A DNA stretch of 7,915 nucleotides from Actinomycetota bacterium (lineage in GTDB: Bacteria > Actinomycetota > Actinomycetes > Mycobacteriales > Micromonosporaceae): assembly GCA_005885115.1 (NCBI GenBank), contig VAXX01000331.1, positions 1 through 7,915 of the forward strand. Reading direction: 5' to 3'. A program made the translations under genes and the position numbers. The notes beneath the pieces are model-generated. The model was not told where the DNA came from and did not search any database. It saw only the letters and a program-made list of their open reading frames with translations. Positions 1-6,427 of this stretch are shown piece by piece. How positions within the stretch are numbered: position 1 is the first letter of the stretch; each line of letters starts with the position of its first letter.

Positions 1-428
1 TAGTGGCGGATCTTGTCGATCTCCGGGGCGCCCTCGACCTCGGCCCGGGCCCGCGCGATGTCGTCCAGGTACTGCCGGCACGAGGAGTACGAGCCGTACG
101 GGCTGGTGACGAAGGCGAGCGCGCGCCGGACCCCGTCATCGCGCATCCGGCGTACCGTGTCGGCCAGGTACGGGGCCCAGTTGCGGTTGCCCCAGTAGCT
201 CGGCAGGTCCAGCCCCGCCTGCGCGAACTCGACCCGCAGCGCGGCCAGCAGCTCCCGGCACTGGGCGTTGATCGGCGATACGCCGCCGAAGTGCCGGTAG
301 TGCTCGGCGACCTCGGCCAGCCGCTCCTCCGGGATCCCCCGGCCCCGGGTCACGTTGCGCAGGAACGGCAGGACGTCCTCGGGGCCTTCGGGACCGCCGA
401 AGGACACCAGCACGAACGCGTCGTACAT
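1..428 (-). CDS. hemH: Ferrochelatase (coproporphyrin ferrochelatase), N-terminal part, cut by window edge
   Basis: This enzyme inserts ferrous iron into a porphyrin; in actinobacteria the substrate is normally coproporphyrin III (the CpfC branch of haem synthesis). About 142 residues are visible, beginning [19 protein letters not shown]. The [21 protein letters not shown] block (residues 10-33), HFGGVSPIN (47-54), the GNRNW.PYL segment (80-88) and [12 protein letters not shown] (109-120) are all hallmarks of actinobacterial ferrochelatases. The catalytic His/Glu region and the C-terminal Cys-rich part lie beyond the window. The ATG at 428 is one base past the inhA stop (TGA-G-ATG), so it is probably translated by coupling to inhA. 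The order fabG-inhA-hemH is the same as in mycobacteria. No frame breaks are seen. Confidence 0.95.
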   Translation of the reverse strand, partial: MYDAFVLVSFGGPEGPEDVLPFLRNVTRGRGIPEERLAEVAEHYRHFGGVSPINAQCRELLAALRVEFAQAGLDLPSYWGNRNWAPYLADTVRRMRDDGVRRALAFVTSPYGSYSSCRQYLDDIARARAEVEGAPEIDKIRH

Positions 429-429
429 C

Positions 430-1197
430 TCAGGCGCCGATGGCGTGGTACCCACCGTCCACGTGCACGATCTCGCCGGTGGTGGCCGGGAACCAGTCGG
501 ACAGCAGCGCGAGTACCGCCCGCGCGGCCGGCTCCTGGTCGGTCAGGTCCCAGCCCAGCGGCGCCCGGCTCGTCCACGCGTCCTCGAACTGCTCGAAGCC
601 CGGGATCGACTTGGCCGCCATGGTCCGCAACGGGCCGGCCGACACCAGGTTCACCCGGATGCCGTGCTTGCCCAGGTGCAGGGCCAGGTACCGGTTGGCC
701 GACTCCAGGCCGGCCTTGGCCACGCCCATCCAGTCGTACACCGGCCACGCCTTGGTGGCGTCGAAGGTCAGGCCCACGATCCCGGCGCCCGCGGACAGCA
801 GCGGCAGGGTGGCGACGGCCAGGGACTGGTACGAGTACGTCGACACGTGCAGCGCCGTCGCCACGTCCTCCCACGGCGCGCTGAGGAACCCGCCGCCGAG
901 GGTGCTCTGCGGGGCGAACCCGATCGAGTGGACCACCCCGTCGAGCCCGTCGACATGCTCGCGTACCTTGCCCGGCAAGGCTTCCAGGTGCCCGGCGTCG
1001 GTCACGTCCAGCTCGATCACCGGCGCCGGCCGGGGCAGCCGCTTCGCGATGCGCTCCACGAGGGACAGCCGGCCGAAGCCGGTCAGGACGACGGTCGCGC
1101 CGTTCTCCTGGGCGATCCTCGCCACCGAGAACGCGATCGACTGGTCGGTGATGACCCCGGTGACCAGTAGCCGCTTGCCGGCCAGCAGTCCAGACAC
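430..1197 (-). CDS. inhA: InhA/FabI-type NADH-dependent enoyl-ACP reductase
   Basis: It reduces trans-2-enoyl-ACP in the last step of each FAS-II elongation cycle, in the cytoplasm. The product has 255 residues. The GTG start at 1197 is chosen because an AGGGGG ribosome site (1203-1208) sits 5 bases upstream and the protein then begins [18 protein letters not shown], in register with mycobacterial InhA. The dinucleotide-binding loop is [10 protein letters not shown] (14-23). HSIGF is at 90-94, and the catalytic Tyr154-x6-Lys161 pair and Phe145 are present. The residues matching M. tuberculosis InhA Ile16, Ile21 and Ser94 (here 16, 21, 91) are unchanged. The stretch from AGP (187) to RAP (211) is about 10 residues shorter than in mycobacterial InhA, which implies a smaller substrate-binding loop. 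It lies 17 bases after fabG in the same operon. An upstream in-frame extension exists but reads through fabG and is rejected. Confidence 0.96.
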   Translation of the reverse strand: MSGLLAGKRLLVTGVITDQSIAFSVARIAQENGATVVLTGFGRLSLVERIAKRLPRPAPVIELDVTDAGHLEALPGKVREHVDGLDGVVHSIGFAPQSTLGGGFLSAPWEDVATALHVSTYSYQSLAVATLPLLSAGAGIVGLTFDATKAWPVYDWMGVAKAGLESANRYLALHLGKHGIRVNLVSAGPLRTMAAKSIPGFEQFEDAWTSRAPLGWDLTDQEPAARAVLALLSDWFPATTGEIVHVDGGYHAIGA

Positions 1198-1202
1198 TCG
1201 TA

Positions 1203-1208
1203 CCCCCT
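1203..1208 (-). promoter_or_regulatory. Ribosome binding site of inhA
   Basis: AGGGGG on the minus strand lies 5 bases before the GTG at 1197, inside the 17-base fabG-inhA gap. It decides the inhA start over longer in-frame extensions. Confidence 0.75.
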
Positions 1209-1214
1209 GATTTG

Positions 1215-1952
<738 letters not shown>

Positions 1953-1961
1953 CTAGGCGCT

Positions 1962-1971
1962 GAGGTACCTC
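1962..1971. repeat. 10-bp perfect palindrome GAGGTACCTC upstream of fabG
   Basis: This perfect palindrome lies 42-51 bases before the fabG ATG. It would sit about at the transcription start if the upstream ECF-type motif is used. It may be an operator, but GTAC-centred palindromes are common in this window, so chance is a real alternative. Confidence 0.35.
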
Positions 1972-1975
1972 CGGC

Positions 1976-2003
1976 GGAACGTGGGGTACCGTGTACCCGT
2001 TCC
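1976..2003. promoter_or_regulatory. Symmetric ECF-sigma-type promoter motif, readable on both strands
   Basis: On the + strand GGAAC (1976-1980) is followed after exactly 18 bases by GTT (1999-2001). On the minus strand GGAAC (2003-1999) is followed after exactly 18 bases by GTT (1980-1978). This matches the -35/-10 arrangement of SigR/SigH-type and related ECF sigma factors (GGAAY-N18-GTT). The motif also forms an inverted repeat, with GGGTAC (1984-1989) opposite GTACCC (1993-1998) and GGAAC opposite GTTCC. Leftward transcription would start near 1970, giving a leader of about 50 bases before fabG. Rightward transcription would start near 2010, just before the mini-ORF at 2035. An alternative reading is a repressor operator. 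Confidence 0.4.
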
Positions 2004-2021
2004 CGATCCGGTCGGACTCCA

Positions 2022-2054
2022 GGAGGTGATCGCTGTGCGAGATAGCGATCCTCC
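2022..2054 (+). promoter_or_regulatory. Hairpin that sequesters a Shine-Dalgarno sequence
   Basis: GATCGCT (2028-2034) pairs perfectly with AGCGATC (2044-2050). After a two-base bulge (2026-2027), GGAG (2022-2025) pairs with CTCC (2051-2054). In a rightward RNA the AGGAGGTGAT ribosome site would be in the 5' arm and the GTG at 2035-2037 in the 9-base loop. No U-run follows, so it is not a classic terminator. It could act on either strand. Confidence 0.4.
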
Positions 2055-2094
2055 CAGTCATCCGACCGGGTCCCGTTTCTCCGCGACCCGGTAA
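2035..2094 (+). CDS. Possible 19-residue leader peptide or small ORF
   Basis: The ORF starts with GTG at 2035, preceded by AGGAGGTGAT (2021-2030), one of the strongest ribosome sites in the window, and ends at TAA 2092-2094. The predicted peptide is MRDSDPPSHPTGSRFSATR: polar, rich in Pro, Ser and Arg, with no membrane segment. I do not recognise it. It lies downstream of the rightward reading of the ECF-type motif. Its start is inside one hairpin and its stop inside another, an arrangement like a regulatory leader. No run of a single amino acid's codons, as in classic attenuators, is visible. Translation is unproven. Confidence 0.3.
   Translation: MRDSDPPSHPTGSRFSATR
2065..2092. repeat. 8-bp perfect inverted repeat, possible terminator or attenuator
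   Basis: ACCGGGTC (2065-2072) and GACCCGGT (2085-2092) are perfect complements around a 12-base loop. The stem covers the end of the mini-ORF up to its stop codon. It could serve as a U-less terminator for leftward transcripts leaving the vWA gene, or as an attenuator for rightward ones. Neither strand has a following T-run. Confidence 0.45.
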
Positions 2095-2140
2095 CGCGCC
2101 CGCCTTCTCACCCGAACGCCCGTTTTTCTCGGGAGCAGTC

Positions 2141-2311
2141 ATGAACCGTTACGCCGTCCCCGTGTGCTTCATGCTCGCCGCCGCCTGGGTGGCGGTCATC
2201 TTCGTGCTGGTCGGATCTTCATGCTGGTCAGCGGACCGAGCCATTGACCCGTTACGGCAGGCGGGAGGTCCACAACAGGCTCATCCCGCCGGCCGCGAAC
2301 GCGAACAGTAG
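2141..2311 (+). CDS. Possible small single-helix membrane protein, perhaps frameshifted
   Basis: The ATG at 2141 follows GGGAG (2131-2135) with 5-base spacing. The predicted 56 residues start MNRYAVPVCFMLAAAWVAVIF, one clear hydrophobic helix (about residues 5-28) after a short positive N-terminus. The stop at 2309-2311 lies 60 bases inside the antisense 3' end of the vWA gene, and the tail (from about residue 29) has no membrane or family character. In the adjacent frame the hydrophobic run continues as IFMLVSGPSH and stops at 2245-2247, four bases short of the vWA stop. The gene may therefore have been a peptide of about 29-35 residues whose frame was changed at the 17-base repeat (2198-2231). 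I do not recognise it. Confidence 0.35.
   Translation: MNRYAVPVCFMLAAAWVAVIFVLVGSSCWSADRAIDPLRQAGGPQQAHPAGREREQ
2198..2231. repeat. 17-base tandem duplication (two copies, two mismatches)
   Basis: ATCTTCGTGCTGGTCGG (2198-2214) is followed directly by ATCTTCATGCTGGTCAG (2215-2231), 15 of 17 identical. The unit is not a multiple of 3, so gain or loss of a copy shifts the frame of the small membrane ORF that contains it. It may be a slippage product. Confidence 0.55.
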
Positions 2312-3202
2312 ACCGAGCCCGACGTACCACTGGGTGACCTCCCGGGGCACCGTGCGGTACCCGATCGAGCTGCCCATGTCCTGGTACACCTGCTTGAGCT
2401 CGGGCAGGCTGGCCGCCTCGTAGTAGTGCCCCTTGGTCACCTCGGCGAGCTTCTGCAGCGACGGGCGGTCCACCGGTACCCGCTGCATCTGGCCCTGGAT
2501 GGTGACCGTGCCGCTGTCGGTGCCGAAGGCGATCGTGGAGACCGGGATGTTGGCCGCCGACGCCGCCGCGGCGGCGTCCTCGATCGGCCGCCCGGCCGTG
2601 CGGTACCCGTCGGAGAGCAGCACGATCCGGGCCGGCGGGATGCCGTTGGCTCCGTCGGCCGGTACCGACTGGATCGCGCTCAGGCAGGTGAAGACCGCCT
2701 CGCCGGTGGCCGTCGCCTCGGCCAGTTGCAACCCGTCGATGGCCTGGTCGATCGCGGCCCGGTCCTTGCCCGGCGAGACGAGCACGCTGGCCGCCTTGGA
2801 GAACGAGACCAGCCCGATGTTGTACGTGTCGGGCAGCGTCTTGACGAACTCCTTCGCCGCCTCCTGGGCCGCCTGGATCCGGGTCGGCGACACGTCGTCG
2901 GCGCGCATCGACAGCGATACGTCGATGGCGACCATCACGGTCGCCCGTTCCAGCGGCTGCTTGGCGTCCATCGACGGGCGGGCGAGCGCCGAGGCCAGGG
3001 TCAGCAGGCACAGCAGGAACGCGCCGGCCGCGAGGTGCCGGCGGTACCCGAGACCCTTGGGCGCCAAGGTGCGCAGCAGGTCGACGTTGGTGAACCGGAC
3101 GGCGTACGAGCGGCGCCGGAACTGCCGCCACACGTACACGGCTCCCAGTGCCAGCACCGGCACGACCGCCACCAGCCAGACAGGTTCGAGGAATCTGATC
3201 AT
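2252..3202 (-). CDS. Membrane-anchored von Willebrand factor A domain protein (Rv1481-like, BatA family)
   Basis: The predicted product has 316 residues and is a partner of MoxR-type AAA+ ATPases, in a system thought to assist folding or metal loading of envelope or cytoplasmic targets. Helices are predicted at about 7-24, 57-75 and 293-311, placing the vWA domain (about 88-280) between the second and third. The MIDAS motif is complete: DVSLS (Asp94, Ser96, Ser98), a Thr in EATATGEA (about 164-166) and Asp198 in LLSDG. The ATG at 3202 overlaps the DUF58 stop (ATGA, 3199-3202) and has AGGGGG at 3211-3216, 8 bases upstream. It is last in moxR-DUF58-vWA, as in the mycobacterial Rv1479-1481 cluster. 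It appears intact although its upstream neighbour is broken; its own ribosome site should allow independent initiation. Confidence 0.92.
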   Translation of the reverse strand: MIRFLEPVWLVAVVPVLALGAVYVWRQFRRRSYAVRFTNVDLLRTLAPKGLGYRRHLAAGAFLLCLLTLASALARPSMDAKQPLERATVMVAIDVSLSMRADDVSPTRIQAAQEAAKEFVKTLPDTYNIGLVSFSKAASVLVSPGKDRAAIDQAIDGLQLAEATATGEAVFTCLSAIQSVPADGANGIPPARIVLLSDGYRTAGRPIEDAAAAASAANIPVSTIAFGTDSGTVTIQGQMQRVPVDRPSLQKLAEVTKGHYYEAASLPELKQVYQDMGSSIGYRTVPREVTQWYVGLGLLFAFAAGGMSLLWTSRLP

Positions 3203-4029
3203 CGCGTCGTCCCCCTGGTGCGCGCGTGCCGCTGGGCGGCGACGAAGCGCACGATGTCCAGTAGCCAATCCCGATCGAGCGCTGGGCGGCCGCGCCGGCG
3301 GCGTACCGCTCGCGCAGCTTGGCGTCCCCGGTGTGTACCTCGTGCAGCCGGCCGGTCTCCGGATCGACGAACTCCATCACGCCGGAGTCGCCGAGCTCCA
3401 GTTCGCGCGGGTCCACGATCTCGATCGCCAGCACGTCGTGGCGTACCCCGAGCTTGCGCAGCGGGCGCTCCCAGTCCGCCGGCGGGACGAGGAAGTCGGA
3501 GATCACCACGGCCAGGCCCCGGCGCCGCGGCGGCCGGTTCAGTGCGTCGATCAGCGCGCCGAGGTCGGCGCGGCCCGGCTGTACCTGGATCTTCGCGAGG
3601 GCCTGCATCAGGCCCTGCGCCTCCTTGTGCCCGGTCCGGGCCGGGAGCCGGGTGAGCTGGTCGCCGGTGCCGATGACGGCGCCGACGCGGTTGCCGCCGC
3701 GTACGGTCAGGTGGCTCATCGCTCTCCAGCTCCCGGTCCGCGACGGTCTGGCGGACGTGCGGGATGGTGGTACGGGCGGTCACCGGCCAGTCCATCCGGC
3801 GTACGTCGTCGCCGGCCCGGTACTCCCGGGACTCCCCCGGTTCGGTCCCCGGCCCCGGCAGCAGGCCCAGGTAGTCGCCCTGGAGCAGCCCGTCGAGCTT
3901 GCGGGTGACCAGCAGGTGGAGCTTGCCGAGTACCGGCTCGGCGCGGGCCGCGTCCTGGAGCACCTCGGCTCCGGTCGCGCCAGCCGGGCGGCCCGACCGG
4001 CGGAACCCCCGCCGGGTCCGGTCGCTCAC
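3199..4029 (-). pseudogene. DUF58 family protein, disrupted by two out-of-frame internal losses
   Basis: DUF58 proteins accompany MoxR and vWA proteins (Rv1480-like). The GTG at 4029 overlaps the moxR stop (GTGA). Residues 1-103 read as a normal N-terminus, with LLVTRKLDGLLQGDYLGLLPG, ESREYRAGDDVRRMDW and HVRQTVADRELES. Homology then continues in another frame from about 3719 (MSHLTVRGGNRVGAVIGTG ... RRRGLAVVISDFL ... ELELGDSG ... RERYAAGAAAQR) to about 3280, and returns to the first frame for DRDWLLDIVRFV and the TGA at 3199-3201. At each switch family sequence is missing: about 25-30 residues after RELES, normally holding a DxSxS-like motif, and about 20 residues before DRDW. The rebuilt product is about 275 residues against about 317 for Rv1480. 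The two losses compensate in frame. It is either a real pseudogene or two assembly dropouts. Confidence 0.85.
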
Positions 4030-5192
4030 ATCGGCCGTCCGGGCGCCGGCCAGGCGGTGGTCGGGACGGGCGGGTACGTGGTCGGCCGGTGGTTGCCCGG
4101 CGGCGGCCCGCCCGGGCTCCCGGGTGGCCCGGCCGGGTTCGCGGGGGCCGCGTTCTGCCGGGGCGCCACGGTGGGCAGCGGCACGGTGCTCAGTACCCGG
4201 TCGATGATCCGGTCGGCCGGGATGTCGTCGGCGAGCGCGTCGTAGGACAGGACGAGCCGGTGCCGGAGGATGTCGGCGGCCACGTCCTGGACGTCCTGCG
4301 GCAGCGCGTAGTCCCGGCCGCGGAGCAGGGCCAGGGCCCGGGTCGCGCGGACGATCCCGAGCGAGGCGCGCGGGCTGGCCCCGTACTGGATGAGCTGGGC
4401 GACGTCGGGCATCCCGTAGTCGGCCGGGGTACGGGTGGCCAGCACCAGGCGTACCGCGTAGTCGACCAGGGCGTTGTGCACGAAGACCTCGTCGGCCCGG
4501 CCCTGCAGCGCGATCAGGTCGGCGGGCTGGAACACCTGGGCCGGCTCGGGGGGCGCGACGCCCATCCGGTACACGATCTCGCGTTCCTCCGCGTCCGTCG
4601 GGTACCCCACGTTGATCTTCATCAGGAACCGGTCGCGCTGCGCCTCGGGCAGCGGGTACACGCCCTCCTGCTCGATCGGGTTCTGGGTGGCCATCACCAG
4701 GAACGGCCGGGGTACCTCGTAGGTCTGCCCGCCGATCGACACCTGGGTCTCGGCCATCACCTCCAGCAGCGCCGACTGTACCTTCGCCGGAGCCCGGTTG
4801 ATCTCGTCGGCCAGCAGGAAGTTGACGAACACCGGCCCCAGCTCGACGTCGAACTTCTCGGCGCCCTGCCGGTAGATGCGGGTACCGACGATGTCCGCCG
4901 GTACCAGATCCGGGGTGAACTGGATCCGCGCGAAGCTGCCACCGACCACCCTGGCCAGCGTCTCCACGGCCAGGGTCTTGGCCACCCCCGGTACGCCCTC
5001 CAGGAGGCAGTGGCCGCGGGAGAGCAGCGCCACGAACATCCGCTCGATCATCCGGTCCTGCCCGACGATCACCCGCTTGACCTCGAACAGCGCGCGTTCG
5101 AGCAGCGAAGCGTCCTGAGCCGGCGTACTGTCGGCGCCGCTCGGAGCCCCGGTCCCGGAGTTCGCCGGGCTGGGCGGGGTTGGCTGGGCCAC
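4026..5192 (-). CDS. moxR: MoxR-type AAA+ ATPase
   Basis: This cytoplasmic AAA+ ATPase works with vWA-domain partners as a chaperone-like complex. The product has 388 residues. Visible motifs are Walker A GVPGVAKT (66-73), Walker B LLADE (126-130), sensor 1 ATQNP (168-172), the arginine-finger region PEAQRDRF (182-189) and sensor 2 GASPRAS (271-277). The flanks are low complexity: a Pro/Ser/Gly-rich N-terminus (about 1-28) and a Pro/Gly-rich tail (about 345-388), which make it longer than a minimal MoxR core. The GTG at 5192 is chosen for the GGAGG at 5197-5201. A longer frame reaching an ATG at 5342 would run through intergenic inverted repeats and is rejected. The stop overlaps the DUF58 start by 4 bases. 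Confidence 0.94.
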   Translation of the reverse strand: MAQPTPPSPANSGTGAPSGADSTPAQDASLLERALFEVKRVIVGQDRMIERMFVALLSRGHCLLEGVPGVAKTLAVETLARVVGGSFARIQFTPDLVPADIVGTRIYRQGAEKFDVELGPVFVNFLLADEINRAPAKVQSALLEVMAETQVSIGGQTYEVPRPFLVMATQNPIEQEGVYPLPEAQRDRFLMKINVGYPTDAEEREIVYRMGVAPPEPAQVFQPADLIALQGRADEVFVHNALVDYAVRLVLATRTPADYGMPDVAQLIQYGASPRASLGIVRATRALALLRGRDYALPQDVQDVAADILRHRLVLSYDALADDIPADRIIDRVLSTVPLPTVAPRQNAAPANPAGPPGSPGGPPPGNHRPTTYPPVPTTAWPAPGRPM

Positions 5193-5196
5193 CGGT

Positions 5197-5201
5197 CCTC
5201 C
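5197..5201 (-). promoter_or_regulatory. Ribosome binding site of moxR
   Basis: GGAGG on the minus strand lies 4 bases before the GTG at 5192. It supports the short moxR start over the upstream ATG at 5342. Confidence 0.7.
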
Positions 5202-5218
5202 AGTGCGTCGTGCGGTCC

Positions 5219-5244
5219 TACGTCGTCCTAGCTTGGCACGTTCC
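5219..5244 (-). promoter_or_regulatory. Candidate ECF-type promoter of moxR
   Basis: On the minus strand GGAAC (5244-5240) is followed after 18 bases by GTA (5221-5219), one base off the GTT of the ECF consensus, with the same spacing as the motif before fabG. Transcription would start near 5210, leaving a leader of about 18 bases with the ribosome site. A chance match is possible. Confidence 0.25.
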
Positions 5245-5279
5245 CCCCATGGGCACGTCTGACGGGTAGACATCAGGGG

Positions 5280-5304
5280 CGGTGAAGTGGGTAACATTTC
5301 ACCG
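5280..5304. repeat. Inverted repeat in the divergent moxR region (operator-like)
   Basis: CGGTGAA (5280-5286) and TTCACCG (5298-5304) are perfect complements around an 11-base spacer; a G-T and a T-A pair could extend the stem inward. It lies between divergent genes, about 90 bases from moxR and 70 from the small + strand gene. It could be an operator for either; I cannot assign a regulator. Confidence 0.45.
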
Positions 5305-5305
5305 T

Positions 5306-5337
5306 CGCCGGGCGGCTTCCCCCGTGGCCGCCCGGCG
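5306..5337. repeat. Perfect 11-bp GC-only inverted repeat
   Basis: CGCCGGGCGGC (5306-5316) and GCCGCCCGGCG (5327-5337) are perfect complements around a 10-base loop. The element begins one base after the preceding inverted repeat. No gene ends here, so a terminator role is not expected. It is 35 bases before the start of the + strand operon. Confidence 0.6.
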
Positions 5338-5372
5338 CTCATCTATCTGCCGACTCCGGCACACTTGTCTGC

Positions 5373-5567
5373 GTGACCGACGAGGTTCTGCGCTGCTCGG
5401 CCAAGGGCTGCCGGGCCCCCGCCGAGTGGGCGTTGCGCTGGAACAACCCGAAGCTGCACCCGCCCGACCGGCGCAAGACCTGGCTGGCCTGCGAGGCGCA
5501 CCGGGAGTCGCTGAGCCGGTTCCTCTCGGCGCGCGAGTTCCTCCGGTCGGTCGATAGGCTTTCCTGA
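5373..5567 (+). CDS. Small conserved actinobacterial protein with putative Cys/His zinc site
   Basis: The product has 64 residues, VTDEVLRCSAKGCRAPAEWA onward, followed by a WNNPKLH segment and RRKTWLACEAHRESL. Cys8 and Cys13 (C-x4-C) and Cys40 and His43 (C-x2-H) could form one zinc site. I recall near-identical short proteins in Streptomyces and relatives, often carrying an unfounded 'acetone carboxylase' label; no enzyme function is supported by this length. The GTG at 5373 has no ribosome site. A -10-like CACACT (5360-5365) seven bases upstream would fit a leaderless mRNA, weakly. The stop shares one base with the next gene's ATG (TGATG), so it heads the + strand operon. Confidence 0.85.
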   Translation: MTDEVLRCSAKGCRAPAEWALRWNNPKLHPPDRRKTWLACEAHRESLSRFLSAREFLRSVDRLS

Positions 5568-6427
5568 TGGCGACCACCGTGGCAGTTCTGGGTACCGGAA
5601 TCATGGGCGCGCCGATGGCCCGCAACCTCGCGCGGGCGGGCTTCGAGGTCCGCGCGTGGAACCGCAGCCTGGACAAGGCACGGCCGCTTGCCGAGGACGG
5701 TGTGACGCTCGCGCAGACGCCCGCGGACGCCGCCGGCGGCGCCGAGGTGGTGCTGACCATGCTGTCCGACGGACCGACCACGGCCGAGGTCGTCGCGGCG
5801 GCCCGGCCCGCGCCGGGGACGCTGTGGCTCCAGATGGGTACGGTCGGGGTCGACTGGACCGACCGGCTGGTCCGGGACACCGACCTGGCCTTCGTCGACG
5901 CACCCGTCGCCGGCAGCGACGTACCCGCGCGCGAGGGCACCCTGACGATCCTCGCGTCCGGCGCCGACGAGCTGCGCGACCGGGCGCAGCCGCTGTTCGA
6001 CGCGGTCGGGAGCCGGACGTTGTGGCTGGGTCCGGCCGGCGCCGGCAGCCGGCTCAAGCTGGCCGTCAACAACTGGGCGATCACGCTGGCCGAAGGGCTG
6101 GCCGAGACCCTGGGCCTGACCGCCGCGCTGGGCCTGACGCCGGACCACTTCCTCGACTTCATCGACGGCGCGCCGCTGGGCGCGCCGTGGGCGATCGGCA
6201 AGGGCCGCAACATGCTCGCCGGTACCCTCGACCCGGGCTTCCCGCTGCGGCTGGCGGTCAAGGACGCCGAGCTGATCGTGACGGCGGCCCACGACGCGGG
6301 GCTGGAACTGCCGGCGACCGAGGGTCTGCTGCCGGCGTGGCGGCAGTCCGTCGAGGACGGGTACGGCGACCGGGACCTCGCCGCCGTCGTGCACCGGTAC
6401 CCGGTCGGGCCGAAGAATGGCGCTTGA
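5567..6427 (+). CDS. NAD(P)-dependent beta-hydroxyacid-dehydrogenase-family oxidoreductase (GLYR/HIBADH-like)
   Basis: The product has 286 residues, the standard family length. The N-terminal Rossmann domain starts with LGTGIMGAPMARNL (8-21; GxGxxG at 9-14). The second strand ends WNRS (31-34) with no acidic residue, which favours NADPH (inference). The substrate loop is DAPVAGSDVPAREGTL (111-126), closer to the GS..PA form of glyoxylate/succinic semialdehyde reductases than to the SGG of 3-hydroxyisobutyrate dehydrogenase, with Ala where Ser is usual. The catalytic Lys164 lies in SRLKLAVNN, and Lys232-Asp233 in the helical C-terminal domain are conserved. The substrate is unknown; a small hydroxyacid or aldehyde is likely. 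Its end overlaps the thioesterase start by 11 bases, so the two are probably co-translated. Confidence 0.9.
   Translation: MATTVAVLGTGIMGAPMARNLARAGFEVRAWNRSLDKARPLAEDGVTLAQTPADAAGGAEVVLTMLSDGPTTAEVVAAARPAPGTLWLQMGTVGVDWTDRLVRDTDLAFVDAPVAGSDVPAREGTLTILASGADELRDRAQPLFDAVGSRTLWLGPAGAGSRLKLAVNNWAITLAEGLAETLGLTAALGLTPDHFLDFIDGAPLGAPWAIGKGRNMLAGTLDPGFPLRLAVKDAELIVTAAHDAGLELPATEGLLPAWRQSVEDGYGDRDLAAVVHRYPVGPKNGA

Noticed and set aside
3196..3719. Programmed ribosomal frameshifting as the explanation for the split DUF58 gene
   Set aside because: Family sequence is missing at both switch points and no slippery heptamer is evident; a shift would not restore the lost residues.
2433..3908. Long + strand open frame (491 codons) opposite the vWA and DUF58 genes
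   Set aside because: Antisense shadow with no recognisable domain and no ribosome site; both minus-strand genes are well supported.
4089..5231. Long + strand open frame (380 codons) opposite moxR
   Set aside because: Antisense to the AAA+ motifs of moxR; composition is His/Leu/Gly/Arg-biased shadow sequence.
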